A DNA stretch of 33,508 nt, from the IMG/VR virus record IMGVR_UViG_3300017741_000026, positions 1-33,508 of that record. One strand, 5' to 3'. Under the pieces are notes generated by a model, which saw only the letters and a program-made list of their open reading frames with translations, did not search any database and had not been told where the DNA came from. Shown here piece after piece: positions 1 through 8,700 of the stretch. The position numbers were made by a program, and so were the translations under genes. Within the stretch, counting starts at the first letter, position 1. Each line of letters begins with the position of its first letter. Origin of the DNA: a virus.

Positions 1-393
1 ATGTGAGGCATTGTTCCAATTATAATTTTTCCAAGAATCTCCATTTGTAGAACTACCACCAGTAACGAATACGTTTGCAGCTACCCCCCCATAATGATTT
101 TGTCTACCATAACCAGTAGTTTCAAACCCACCGCTATCACCGATTCTAATTTCAAGCGTTTCTGCGGCAGAAGCAGATACTCCGTATCCTGTAAATTTAA
201 TTAAGTTTACATCACTTGGTATTCCTGTAAAATCAACTTCGCTATTACCAGTTGCGGTTTGTTCAGAAACACTCTTAAGTATCCCTGTTCCTGTTAATGA
301 ATTGTTAAAGGTTAAGTTACCACTACTATCAATCGTAGCCGCAGTAGTACCGTTAGTATGTTGGAGCGTTTCAACGCCAATTATTGATGCCAT
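1..393 (-). CDS. Tail-associated protein, partial (cut by window edge)
   Basis: An open frame of 131 codons starts at an ATG at 393 and runs off the left edge, so the stop and C-terminus are missing. The N-terminus reads MASIIGVETLQHTNGTTAAT, followed by a Gly/Ser/Thr/Asn-rich beta-type sequence. This style is shared by the neighbouring small tail genes of marine podophages, where such openings recur in receptor-binding or fibre-associated proteins. It follows the previous gene by about 10 bases, so it belongs to the same late tail operon. No catalytic motif is visible in the part seen. A role in tail or host recognition is inferred from position and composition. Confidence 0.7.
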   Translation of the reverse strand, partial: MASIIGVETLQHTNGTTAATIDSSGNLTFNNSLTGTGILKSVSEQTATGNSEVDFTGIPSDVNLIKFTGYGVSASAAETLEIRIGDSGGFETTGYGRQNHYGGVAANVFVTGGSSTNGDSWKNYNWNNASH

Positions 394-403
394 TGTTTTT
401 CTC

Positions 404-895
404 CTACTGTTGTATCTCTTGAATAACTATATGACTAGGATTACCATCTCTTTGTGCTTTAAAACTTCCTCCGTTTCTAAAGCCTCTAACTTTATAAGTA
501 GTAGTCCCTAAAGGTGCATCAATAAGAGTTAGTATTGTTGCTCTTGTTCTAAATGACTCATCCCCCGGGGCATTATGATAATATGCCGCTTGTTCTTCAG
601 TATAAACTATTGAGCTACCATCATGTATTTCAAAAGATACCCATGAGTCAGATGTATAAGCTATGTCAGCTATAGCAACATTAGCTTGTATCAATAATTT
701 ATTTGAAGATGACTTAGGTGTTACAGTTATTTCTAAGCCAGTTTCAGTCCCACTTCCCTTTGTTGTAGAAGTGACTGATGTTTCCGTAGTGTATGAGTTA
801 AATAAAGTTTGAATAACAGCACCAGCAGGGAGCTTAAGACTAATATCTCCCCCAGTGGTTTTTGGATGTATTTCATCCACATATAATTTAGACAA
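404..895 (-). CDS. Putative tail/receptor-binding protein, 163 aa
   Basis: The protein begins MSKLYVDEIHPKTTGGDIS. This opening (S-K-L-x-V-x-x-I) is familiar from fibre-linked proteins of marine phages. The rest is Thr/Ser-rich with predicted beta structure and no transmembrane or catalytic motif. The mid-region (about residues 55-160) alternates hydrophobic and polar residues, as in a jelly-roll or beta-sandwich tip domain. Its start overlaps the end of the upstream gene by 8 bases, suggesting coupled translation in a tail module. The exact family is not recognised; adhesion or decoration of the tail is inferred from context. Confidence 0.7.
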   Translation of the reverse strand: MSKLYVDEIHPKTTGGDISLKLPAGAVIQTLFNSYTTETSVTSTTKGSGTETGLEITVTPKSSSNKLLIQANVAIADIAYTSDSWVSFEIHDGSSIVYTEEQAAYYHNAPGDESFRTRATILTLIDAPLGTTTYKVRGFRNGGSFKAQRDGNPSHIVIQEIQQ

Positions 896-1352
896 TGGTC
901 AACACTCCGTTAATTGTAAGGTTAGCTGACACCTTGAAGTCACCAGACACCATTGCACGTTCATCTACCGCAATGGTTACGTCATTGGTAAGTTCGTTGT
1001 CGTTTACTCTAATTCCTGCGTCCTTCATGATTGATGAGGACATCTTGTTAATATCTACTGAGCCATCTGTAGGCGTTACCGTATTACCGACTTCACCCAA
1101 GGCTACAATAAAGTCAATCACATCCCCAGTAACTAGGTTCTCTGAGAATGTGATTGTTGAGCCAGACACTGTGTAAGCATCGTTAGGGGCTTGGATAACA
1201 CCGTTTACTGATACGATGAGTTGTTCTGCTGTAGCAGGTTTGAAGTTGCTACTGTTGTATTGCATCGTATATGCGGCCTGATTGTTGACTACGGAGATGC
1301 TGTCTAGCTTTTTAAAAAGCCCACTAGAGGGGGCTACACCTATATATGGCAT
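888..1352 (-). CDS. Putative tail fibre module protein, 154 aa
   Basis: The N-terminal part (about residues 15-85) has a beta-rich pattern with NGVIQAPNDAYTVSGSTITF, followed by a PTDGSVDINKM segment. The same arrangement (VNNVRQEAGVAYTVAGTALS, then PPDGSVTEAKL) occurs in the tail-collar protein three genes upstream, so the two share a duplicated domain. The C-terminal third resembles the repeat style of phage fibre tips. The start ATG at 1352 shares one base with the previous stop (TAATG), showing tight coupling. No enzyme motifs are visible. Probably a structural fibre or adaptor component. Confidence 0.7.
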   Translation of the reverse strand: MPYIGVAPSSGLFKKLDSISVVNNQAAYTMQYNSSNFKPATAEQLIVSVNGVIQAPNDAYTVSGSTITFSENLVTGDVIDFIVALGEVGNTVTPTDGSVDINKMSSSIMKDAGIRVNDNELTNDVTIAVDERAMVSGDFKVSANLTINGVLTIV

Positions 1353-1576
1353 TAGTCTGCCTCCTCTATAGTTAGTGTGCCAGCGTCTACCTGACGCAAG
1401 ATTTCTGCGTAGTGGCGGTTGGCTGGGTCAAGTGGAACTCGCAGTGTCTCGCCATCAATTACAACGTCTACTGCAAAATTGTCACCAACACTTACATAAA
1501 CATTCTCGTCATTTATGACTTGTGTTTCTTGTTGTTTTACATATTGAGCAGACGATATGTTTAGATTATTTTCCAT
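1352..1576 (-). CDS. Small acidic conserved phage protein, 74 aa
   Basis: A short acidic protein whose C-terminal half contains VPLDPANRHYAEILRQVDAG followed by an acidic tail. This N-R-H-Y-x-E-I pattern is one I associate with small proteins among tail genes of marine phages; its function is not known to me. No signal peptide or transmembrane segment is visible. It sits between two tail genes, with 2 bases to the upstream gene and a 1-base overlap downstream. It may be a chaperone or a small adaptor for tail-tip assembly, but the sequence does not show which. Confidence 0.65.
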   Translation of the reverse strand: MENNLNISSAQYVKQQETQVINDENVYVSVGDNFAVDVVIDGETLRVPLDPANRHYAEILRQVDAGTLTIEEAD

Positions 1577-1578
1577 TT

Positions 1579-2586
1579 TTATAACTCCGCATCAAAAGCA
1601 TAAATATCTCTGCGACTTACTGTGCCAGATGTAACGTGCATATTTACTTGATAAGAAGCACCGTCAAAATCAACAAAAGTAATGTTAGAACTATTACAGT
1701 TACTTGCATTTATATTTTGAACATGAGTTGATGTTGGCGTAGCTCTCATTGTTGTAGGAAAAGAAAAGTTTGAAGATAGGGAAATGTTTCCCCCATGCGT
1801 CATATATTCATTGCCTTTGTGTAGATAATATTTTCCATAATACCTCTGACACCTAGCCAACTCATCCCCATAAGACCGATGCTCAAATGGTGTGGCCTCG
1901 CCTACCTCAAGCTGGATGCCAGAAAGTTGCCATGTTGCACTATTAGTTGCCACAACATCTGTTGCGTTACTTCCTGCAATATCATTGTTAGTTGCCCAAG
2001 CATTTGCTGTTGACTTAAAATCAGCACCAGCACCTATGCTAAAGGTTGTTGTAATTCCAGCACCATTTGTTGTTAAATAAGTGCCAGATGTATCGCCAGC
2101 AAATGTTATGGTCTTTCTTTCCCAAGTGTTTGCAGAGTTAATTGTGTACTCAAAAGGATAAGTTCTGCTGTAACCATTACTGTTTCTGATTGCACCACCG
2201 AAAGTCCCTGTTAAAGATGACTTTACATAGAAAGACAAAGTTGCTGTCTTAGCGTTAGCTGTTCCATAAAGTAAATGTGCGCCTGTATATCCTTCTAGCT
2301 GTTGCTGAATAAGAAAGTAATCACCAGAAACAGGGGTGTAAGCAGAAAGGCTAGTAAGTTTTACTGAGTTTTGAAACCCAACAGGAGCATCCGTTATCTG
2401 TTCCACAGAAAACTTTGACGCTTGGCTTAAAGAACATTTCCATCTGTCTGCACTAAACTGACCATTGGTAGGGGTTATACTTGAGCCACCGTTTCTTTGG
2501 TCAACAGCAAAGTCACCATTGATGATAAGATTTCTAGCCCCTGCATATTGCTCTTGTGAGGCTGGTAGTATTTTAGATAATGCCAT
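1579..2586 (-). CDS. Putative carbohydrate-binding tail protein, 335 aa
   Basis: Residues 15-30 carry NLIINGDFAVDQRNGGSS, the opening of a common phage tail module that resembles carbohydrate-binding beta-sandwich domains. The domain extends to about residue 235, ending in the typical LSGIQLEVGEATPFEHRSYG stretch and then ARCQRYYGKY. The last 90 residues form a separate beta-rich tip. Many marine phages carry this arrangement in proteins thought to bind cell-surface glycans. The gene lies 11 bases after the tail-collar gene. Binding to a host polysaccharide is inferred from family resemblance; the ligand cannot be read from the sequence. Confidence 0.75.
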   Translation of the reverse strand: MALSKILPASQEQYAGARNLIINGDFAVDQRNGGSSITPTNGQFSADRWKCSLSQASKFSVEQITDAPVGFQNSVKLTSLSAYTPVSGDYFLIQQQLEGYTGAHLLYGTANAKTATLSFYVKSSLTGTFGGAIRNSNGYSRTYPFEYTINSANTWERKTITFAGDTSGTYLTTNGAGITTTFSIGAGADFKSTANAWATNNDIAGSNATDVVATNSATWQLSGIQLEVGEATPFEHRSYGDELARCQRYYGKYYLHKGNEYMTHGGNISLSSNFSFPTTMRATPTSTHVQNINASNCNSSNITFVDFDGASYQVNMHVTSGTVSRRDIYAFDAEL

Positions 2587-2596
2587 TACAGCCTCC

Positions 2597-3370
2597 CTAT
2601 GCTTTCACGCAGTACATCATAGCGATGTTGCGTGGTCTTGTTTCAGTGCCGCCAGTTGGGTCTGTTTGATCCGCAAAGGTACTGTATAAATAAGAACCTG
2701 ACCCACCAACCCCGGGATAAGCGTATCCGCTTCCAGAGCCAAGACCTTGAAAAAACACATTGGTGTTATCTGTTGAATAATTGTTTGGTCTGTGGAAGTG
2801 GCTCTTCAGTTCGTCTGCTTGAGAAGAGCCAAATGTTCTGCCGCTATCTGTACCCTTGCCATTATCCCAGCCACGAATAAACTCACCTCTTAGGTCAGGT
2901 ACGTTAAATGTAGTTGAACCATTACCTGCGCCATGCGTTGTGCTTAAAGCGGCAAACAAAACTGCATAGGTTGTTCTTGATACAGCAGAGCCATCACACT
3001 CTAGCCATCCTGTAGGGGCGGTACTCATAGCAAAAGGTGCAATCATTCCCGTAGGAAGAAGGCCAAATCCAGAAACAAGTTTAGCTTCTGTTACAGAACC
3101 ATCAGGCGGTACTACAGTTTGCAATGCTTTGCCCTGATAGATAACGTAAAAGTCATCTGTGCTTGCCACATTGCCTGTCATGCTTAGTGCAGTACCAGCC
3201 ACAGTGTATGCAACACCAGCTTCCTGACGCACATTGTTTACAAACACCTCAATCTCTTGAGCGTTGGCTACAGCGTGGGTAAGTGTATAGCTTGCACCAC
3301 CGTTGCCAGTGATAACTTGCTTATCCATTGAGGAGTAACTATTTGTAGTTTGATTACCTACATATCCCAT
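2597..3370 (-). CDS. Tail collar domain protein, 257 aa
   Basis: Residues about 105-190 form a phage tail-collar domain: PTGMIAPFAMSTAPTGWLEC, then DGSAVSR, then FNVPDLRGEFIRGWDNG. These are the family hallmarks, as in the short tail fibres of many phages. The protein ends in TRPRNIAMMYCVKA, also typical. The N-terminal 90 residues are a beta module shared with the gene at 888-1352. The product is probably a trimeric fibre or receptor-binding protein attached near the tail tip. Its position directly after the main fibre gene supports this. No chaperone for it is recognised in the window. Confidence 0.85.
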   Translation of the reverse strand: MGYVGNQTTNSYSSMDKQVITGNGGASYTLTHAVANAQEIEVFVNNVRQEAGVAYTVAGTALSMTGNVASTDDFYVIYQGKALQTVVPPDGSVTEAKLVSGFGLLPTGMIAPFAMSTAPTGWLECDGSAVSRTTYAVLFAALSTTHGAGNGSTTFNVPDLRGEFIRGWDNGKGTDSGRTFGSSQADELKSHFHRPNNYSTDNTNVFFQGLGSGSGYAYPGVGGSGSYLYSTFADQTDPTGGTETRPRNIAMMYCVKA

Positions 3371-3380
3371 TGCTTACTCC

Positions 3381-3716
3381 TTATGTGCTGATTGCATCAA
3401 CGGCTGATACCCAGCAGTCCAGTGAACTTGCTGTATCTGATTTAATCCAAAGGCGGTCACCTGATTGTACCACCACTTTTGCTCCACCATCAAGTACCTG
3501 TAACGCACCACCTGCGGCAATAGGCGCACCCTTTACCAAGTAGATGTCGTTAGTACCATCGTTGATGTAGCAGTCTACGTTAATAGCATTGCTTGTAATG
3601 TTTGTCATGTGGATACCTACAATCGTATCGTAGCTATCAAAGTTAGCCCCATCAGGAATATCTGCGGCTGACGTGCCGACAGAGTTTAGGGTATAACGTC
3701 TAAAATTCTGTGCCAT
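3381..3716 (-). CDS. Small beta-rich tail protein, 111 aa
   Basis: The protein is beta-rich, opening MAQNFRRYTLNSVGTSAADI and containing GDRLWIKSDTASSLDCWVSA near the end. Proteins of this size and pattern often lie beside fibre genes in marine T7-like phages, but I do not know a biochemical function. There is no membrane segment or enzyme motif. It is separated from the fibre gene by 9 bases and from the collar gene by 10, so it is translated from the same late message. A decoration or adaptor role in the tail is the most economical guess. Confidence 0.7.
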   Translation of the reverse strand: MAQNFRRYTLNSVGTSAADIPDGANFDSYDTIVGIHMTNITSNAINVDCYINDGTNDIYLVKGAPIAAGGALQVLDGGAKVVVQSGDRLWIKSDTASSLDCWVSAVDAIST

Positions 3717-3725
3717 AATATATCC

Positions 3726-5090
3726 TTATAGAGCGATTGACATAGCGATTGAGAAACCAGCAGTAGCAAAGCCAGAGGCTGTTACAGCAGTCACCTGCCA
3801 TGAAGTTCCGTTCCAAACGAACAAGTCATTTGAAGAATTGTTAAAATACAACGCACCAGTTTGCAGTGCATTACCATCGTTGTCCAGTGTTGGAGCTGAT
3901 GATTTTGCGCCAAGGTACGTGTCATCCACGGAGTCTGCACTAGCCGCCGCTTGTTCTGCCCAGTACTTAGCTGAGTAGTTTGTACCATCTACTGTAGTAT
4001 TAGTAACGTATGATGCACCACCACCCAAAGCCCACTGCTTTGCAGAGCCTGATGTCTGACCTGACTGAGAACCAATGGCATACTCTTTAGCAGAGTACTC
4101 AGTGCCATCTACCTGTCCTGTAGTCTTGGTAGCCCATTCTTCTGCCGCACCTGCACCTGACTGTGAGGTAACACCTGTACCACCTGTAGCCCATGCTTTA
4201 GCTGAGTAGCCTGTACTTGCTACAATACCTGTAGTCTTAGTAGCCCACTCTTCAGCTTCATCTTCGCTACTCTGTGCATCTGTTGCTGAACTTGCAGAAG
4301 CAGTCGCAGAAGTTGCACTAGCTGTAGCACTGGTAGCACTAGCTGTAGCAGATGTCGAAGCATTTGTAGCCTGTGTGGTAGCTGTAGCCGCACTAGTTGC
4401 CGCATTAGTAGCAGAAGTAGAAGCGTTGGTAGCCTGTGTCGTAGCTGTACTTGCACTAGTAGAAGCACTCGTAGCTGACGCAGAAGCGTTAGACTCACTG
4501 GTAGCCGCATTGCTTTCGCTAGTTGCCGCATTAGTAGCACTAGTGGCGGCATTAGTAGCTGACGTAGCCGCATTGGTGGCTGACGTAGCGGCAGATACAG
4601 TCTGCGTGTCGATGTAGTCCTTGTTAGCCGCATCATTGGCGTTTACAGGTGTAGCTACATTCTTAATAACCTTTGACTGTGCATCCCACTTGTCATCAGT
4701 ATCAACTGTAATAGAGTCGTTTGCTTTGTCAATAGCTTCCTGTGCCGCAAAGAACACTTGGTCTACTGCTTCATCAAGAGATGCTTCAGTCAACACTGCA
4801 CCATCTTCAAAGTCAACAGCTTTAGTAGTCAGGTCAGTATTACGTTGAATACGTACATCACTACCTGCTATTACATCAGGGCTAAAAGTAAGAGTTGTTG
4901 CACCTACTGATTGGAAGGCAACAGTGTACGTGACACCGTTGACTGCCGTGTTTGTCGAAGCATTGTTTTCAAAGACTAAGACACCATCTACATAAGCTTT
5001 AATGTCGTTAGCGTTTAGGTATGAAAAGGGAAACGAAAAGCTTCCCTGTGCTACACTTAAATTATTGTATAGCTTCACTGAATTAGACAT
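3726..5090 (-). CDS. Tail fibre protein (T7 gp17-like N-terminus), 454 aa
   Basis: Residues 1-150 match the T7 fibre attachment domain, with FSFPFSYLNANDIKAYVDG, then RIQRNTDLTTKAVDFEDGA and an AAQEAIDKAND helix. This domain anchors fibres to the tail tube. Residues about 163-273 are a long Ser-Ala-Thr-Asn repeat (SATNAAT units), probably an extended trimeric shaft. Residues about 279-380 contain repeated EEWATKTTG and YSAKxWA units. The protein is shorter than T7 gp17 (553 aa) and lacks its adhesive tip, so host binding is probably passed to the separate small tail genes downstream. Its ATG overlaps the stop of the upstream internal virion gene by 1 base. Confidence 0.9.
   Translation of the reverse strand: MSNSVKLYNNLSVAQGSFSFPFSYLNANDIKAYVDGVLVFENNASTNTAVNGVTYTVAFQSVGATTLTFSPDVIAGSDVRIQRNTDLTTKAVDFEDGAVLTEASLDEAVDQVFFAAQEAIDKANDSITVDTDDKWDAQSKVIKNVATPVNANDAANKDYIDTQTVSAATSATNAATSATNAATSATNAATSESNAATSESNASASATSASTSASTATTQATNASTSATNAATSAATATTQATNASTSATASATSATASATSATASASSATDAQSSEDEAEEWATKTTGIVASTGYSAKAWATGGTGVTSQSGAGAAEEWATKTTGQVDGTEYSAKEYAIGSQSGQTSGSAKQWALGGGASYVTNTTVDGTNYSAKYWAEQAAASADSVDDTYLGAKSSAPTLDNDGNALQTGALYFNNSSNDLFVWNGTSWQVTAVTASGFATAGFSIAMSIAL
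4270..4610 (-). repeat. Imperfect tandem repeats in the fibre shaft
   Basis: The DNA here is a run of imperfect short repeats encoding Ser-Ala-Thr-Asn-Ala-Ala-Thr units of the fibre shaft. Repeats like this slip easily, so shaft length may vary between relatives. The open antisense frames in this stretch are by-products of the repeat composition. Confidence 0.7.
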
Positions 5091-8000
5091 TATTCAATAT
5101 CTCCTGTTAAGTCCTTAAGGAACTCATTACTATTATCTTGTACTGTTTGTCTAGCTAAAGGATTTTTTGTTGCTTCTTTAAGTAGACTATGAGTCCAATA
5201 AGCCTTTGCTAACCTTTGATTAACTGCATCTGGTACATAAAGCAAACGATAACCGTCAATGTGTGACCTATCTTCAAGAGCATATGGGTCTTCACCAATT
5301 AGTTTAGTCCACGCTTGGTCACGATAAGCTTTCACTACGTCTTGGATAATCTCTTCTTTAGTCCCTGAGAATACAAAGTCACCTACTCGTAGGTCAAGAG
5401 TTTTATCTTTTTTGTATCCCTCAGTTTGTACTAGTTCTGTTAGAGATTCTCTTAGTGTTAGCGGTTTTGCGTTAGCAATACCTGTATCGTTAGTAGCTGT
5501 ATTTATCTTGATAGTACTAGTCATATACTGCCACATATCGTAAGCTGTTTGCTTTGGACGGTTAGGGTTCATAGGGTTACCTTCAGAGTCTAAGGTAAAC
5601 TTAGAGCTTGTTAGGTCAATCCCATTCTTAGTCTTAGGTGGTAGCCCAACACTAAAGGGTGTACCTGCTTTTGCCGCTTCCATCCATGCTACTGCAAGAG
5701 GGTCTGTCTTTTTCTCAGAGAAACCCATAGGAGATGCAAACTCTAAGTTTAGACTTTTACCCCAAAACTCAGGTACATCAATAGGCTCACCAATAAAGTT
5801 ACGATTAGGGTCTAGTGCTTCACTACTGAATGTAGATGCTTTTGGATTATCAAATTCAAACCCCATGATATTTACTTTACTTGGGATACTCTTTAGATAA
5901 CCTTGAGACATTTCACTAATCTTACGCATATAAGGGTCTTCGTTCAGAGAACGGAGTAGACCAGAAAATGGTACAAGAGCCGCTAGTTTGTTAGCACCAT
6001 AGCTTTCTGCGTTACGTGCAGGGTCTTCTACAACACTGATAAACTCATCTAAACCTCGTAGCCAGCTTTTATCTCTAGCATATTCAGTTAGTACAAGAAC
6101 TGTGCCTCTAGCAATTTCATCAGCTTCATCATACATACCATAACGATTAAGGTCACGAATAGAAGCCATGATAGTCTGTAGGTCAGTTACAGGAGATAGT
6201 CTAGATACTTTACTGTAGTTACCTGCCTCATCGACAATAGCGTTAGTTTCGTACCCTGTAATATCTTCAAGACCTTTAACTTGGTCACGAGTAAGACCTG
6301 CACCACTACCTGTAAGCTCATCATCTAGTGCCATGTTATAGAAGTAGCTTGCAAGACCTACACCAGTAGTAAAGCGTAAACTTGCTTCTGCCATACGCTG
6401 TTTATTACCTGAGAACATATCTTCACGCCACCGTTTAGACAGTGGAGCAAGAGGACTACGTTGAGTAACCTCAGAAAAGATGTTAGCAGGTGTTCTAATA
6501 AACGGCATAATCTGACGTAGTAGTGGATGTCTATCAGCAATATCTTGTATACTACGTGTGATAGAACCTTTTTCTAGTTCAGTTGTGAAGGTTGCTCTAC
6601 GTGCAAAATCTCTTGAACCAGTAGTTATAGGGTCAGTAGCAGAGTTTGCTTTACCATTAATAGAAGCTTGGAGTTGTTCATCAATAGCTTTATTTACTTG
6701 TTGCTTAACATAACGGTTTGCTTCTGCACCCTTAAGACCTTTAGCTCTAGCATCAGCAGAAGCCTCTGCAAAAGCAAAAGCTCTAAAATTCATCTGTTTA
6801 AAGAACTCGTCTTCTGCCGCAAGTAAACGTGTAGGTATTCCTATAACCTTACCACCTAGAAAGTTAGGGATAGCTTGTTGCTGTAGTCCTTCTTCTAGTG
6901 TAGAACTGTTGAAGTCTAGTATTGGTCTACCATTACGCAAAGCACTTACAGAACCTTTAACACTATCCCAAGCCGCTATGCCATACCCTTGGTATAGTTG
7001 CAAAGCTTTAAGGGCTTCTTTCTTGTTACCTGTAAGTACAGCACCAGCAAACTTTTCTAGTGGTAGTACACCCATGTTAAATGTGTTAGAGCCAATGTTT
7101 ACTACGTGTGTTTTAACACCAGATAGGATAGAGTTAATAAACAATTCGTTAAGAATGTCTACACCCTTACCACCTGCCTTACCAATTTGATAAGCGTATT
7201 TTCCCATAAGGTTCATATAGCGACTACGCTGACTACCGTTAGTAAAAGCTGAACCGCTTTCTAAAGCTACGTTAAGGGTATTCATACCCCAACCATCAAT
7301 AACCTTACTTAGGTTAAGTACACGACCTGATGTAGAAATAGCACCCTGTGTCATGTGAGTGATTTCCATTACAGCTTTAAAAGCTTTTACAGCTTCTTCT
7401 CGTGTAGCTTGACCACCCTTAAACTTTTCTACAACTGCTGTAAAGTTATTGTCTGCAAACTTAGCCATAACAATAGAGCGTTCAGCAAACTTTTGAAACT
7501 TAGGGTTTGTTTGGCGATTAAGTTTTACAAACTGTAGGATAGCATCTTCATCAGTTTCGTGGTTACTAGCCCACTTAACTACCCAATCACCACCTTCAGC
7601 TAGACTGTCTTGCTGTTTAACAACAGTGCCAGCACCCTGTGCTTCCATCTCTTTAATTTGAGTGGTTGTCTTTTCTGCCATAGCAGAGGCACGACCTTCA
7701 CCACGAGCCGCTGTACGTTCTGCACCAGTAAGTGCTGATGCTTCTTCATAGGCTTGCTTAAGTGTATCGTCAGACCTAACAAAAGCCGCAATCTCTTCAT
7801 CTGTCTGAGCGATGTAATCAATAACATCACGCTCTTCTAGGTCATCTAGGGCTTTACCTAGCTCTTCTACAATCTGTTCTGTTTCTTCAAAGTTAGCTTT
7901 GTTAGCCCTTGAAGCTTTAACAGCAAGTACAAAAGGTACAGCCATAGCTTCAAGACCAGCGGTTTCCAAAGCTTGTTTAAAAATAGCTTCTGCTACAGGG

Positions 8001-8683
8001 TCATTACGGTCTGCTGACAAGTACTCTGTTACTGGGTTTTCTAAAGCAGGAAACTCTTGAATAAAATTAGACAGTCTTGTATCATACTTATCAAAGGCAA
8101 GCAGTTCTGCCGCCATTGCATCACCAGCAAGTTTTACATTCTTACCTGCTTTAGTTGTAGGTTGAAATACTTTACCAGATACTTTACGAGTAATAGCAAG
8201 ACCAGCAAGAAACTGAGTAACACCAGCAGTCATGTTACCTGCAAAGGTTTGTAGACCATCAGTTAGATATGTTTCCTGCACGTTGTCTAGTACAAACTTA
8301 GTATGCTCTGGGGTATCTTCAGCAATACCAGCTTCTTCGGCTTTACGTAGTGCTTGTTCTACACCACGAGCATAGAATACTTTACCTTCTGCATCAGTAC
8401 CCAGATGTCCAAGGTCAGCTACGTGTTCGTTCATAAAACGAGAAACTTTATCAGAAACACCAAAAGTTACAGAATTAATAAAGTCTGCACCTTCTTTACC
8501 AGCCCTAGTTAAACCTGTGGCTACACCTTCAGCCATGTCAACAATCATACTTTCGTCTTGTTGAGGTGGTTCTGGGGTAGTTTCATCTGGTAAATCAGGA
8601 GTCGATACCTGTTCAGGCACAGCAGGGTTTGCCTCAACCTCTGCCGCTACCGACCCATCTAGGGTTTGTGTTACGTCAGTCAT
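5090..8683 (-). CDS. Internal virion protein D-like (T7 gp16 position), 1197 aa
   Basis: This is the largest gene, placed exactly where T7 encodes gp16, the ejected core protein that spans the cell envelope. It is slightly shorter than gp16 (1318 aa). The N-terminus is acidic and Pro-rich (residues 1-45). I do not see the lytic transglycosylase domain that opens T7 gp16, so peptidoglycan cleavage may be done by another protein. Around residues 510-550 there is a helical hydrophobic stretch (ELFINSILSGVKTHVVNIGS), and the remainder is long and mainly helical. It probably helps form the ejection conduit and the inner core with the two upstream proteins. Function is inferred from gene order, size and helical character. 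Confidence 0.75.
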   Translation of the reverse strand: MTDVTQTLDGSVAAEVEANPAVPEQVSTPDLPDETTPEPPQQDESMIVDMAEGVATGLTRAGKEGADFINSVTFGVSDKVSRFMNEHVADLGHLGTDAEGKVFYARGVEQALRKAEEAGIAEDTPEHTKFVLDNVQETYLTDGLQTFAGNMTAGVTQFLAGLAITRKVSGKVFQPTTKAGKNVKLAGDAMAAELLAFDKYDTRLSNFIQEFPALENPVTEYLSADRNDPVAEAIFKQALETAGLEAMAVPFVLAVKASRANKANFEETEQIVEELGKALDDLEERDVIDYIAQTDEEIAAFVRSDDTLKQAYEEASALTGAERTAARGEGRASAMAEKTTTQIKEMEAQGAGTVVKQQDSLAEGGDWVVKWASNHETDEDAILQFVKLNRQTNPKFQKFAERSIVMAKFADNNFTAVVEKFKGGQATREEAVKAFKAVMEITHMTQGAISTSGRVLNLSKVIDGWGMNTLNVALESGSAFTNGSQRSRYMNLMGKYAYQIGKAGGKGVDILNELFINSILSGVKTHVVNIGSNTFNMGVLPLEKFAGAVLTGNKKEALKALQLYQGYGIAAWDSVKGSVSALRNGRPILDFNSSTLEEGLQQQAIPNFLGGKVIGIPTRLLAAEDEFFKQMNFRAFAFAEASADARAKGLKGAEANRYVKQQVNKAIDEQLQASINGKANSATDPITTGSRDFARRATFTTELEKGSITRSIQDIADRHPLLRQIMPFIRTPANIFSEVTQRSPLAPLSKRWREDMFSGNKQRMAEASLRFTTGVGLASYFYNMALDDELTGSGAGLTRDQVKGLEDITGYETNAIVDEAGNYSKVSRLSPVTDLQTIMASIRDLNRYGMYDEADEIARGTVLVLTEYARDKSWLRGLDEFISVVEDPARNAESYGANKLAALVPFSGLLRSLNEDPYMRKISEMSQGYLKSIPSKVNIMGFEFDNPKASTFSSEALDPNRNFIGEPIDVPEFWGKSLNLEFASPMGFSEKKTDPLAVAWMEAAKAGTPFSVGLPPKTKNGIDLTSSKFTLDSEGNPMNPNRPKQTAYDMWQYMTSTIKINTATNDTGIANAKPLTLRESLTELVQTEGYKKDKTLDLRVGDFVFSGTKEEIIQDVVKAYRDQAWTKLIGEDPYALEDRSHIDGYRLLYVPDAVNQRLAKAYWTHSLLKEATKNPLARQTVQDNSNEFLKDLTGDIE

Positions 8684-8700
8684 ACCGACTCCTTTGTAAA

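Noticed and set aside
4220-4636. Long Leu/Arg-rich and Val/Ala-rich ORFs in other frames of the fibre gene
   Set aside because: They arise from the repetitive Ser/Ala/Thr codons of the fibre shaft and have no start context or homology of their own.
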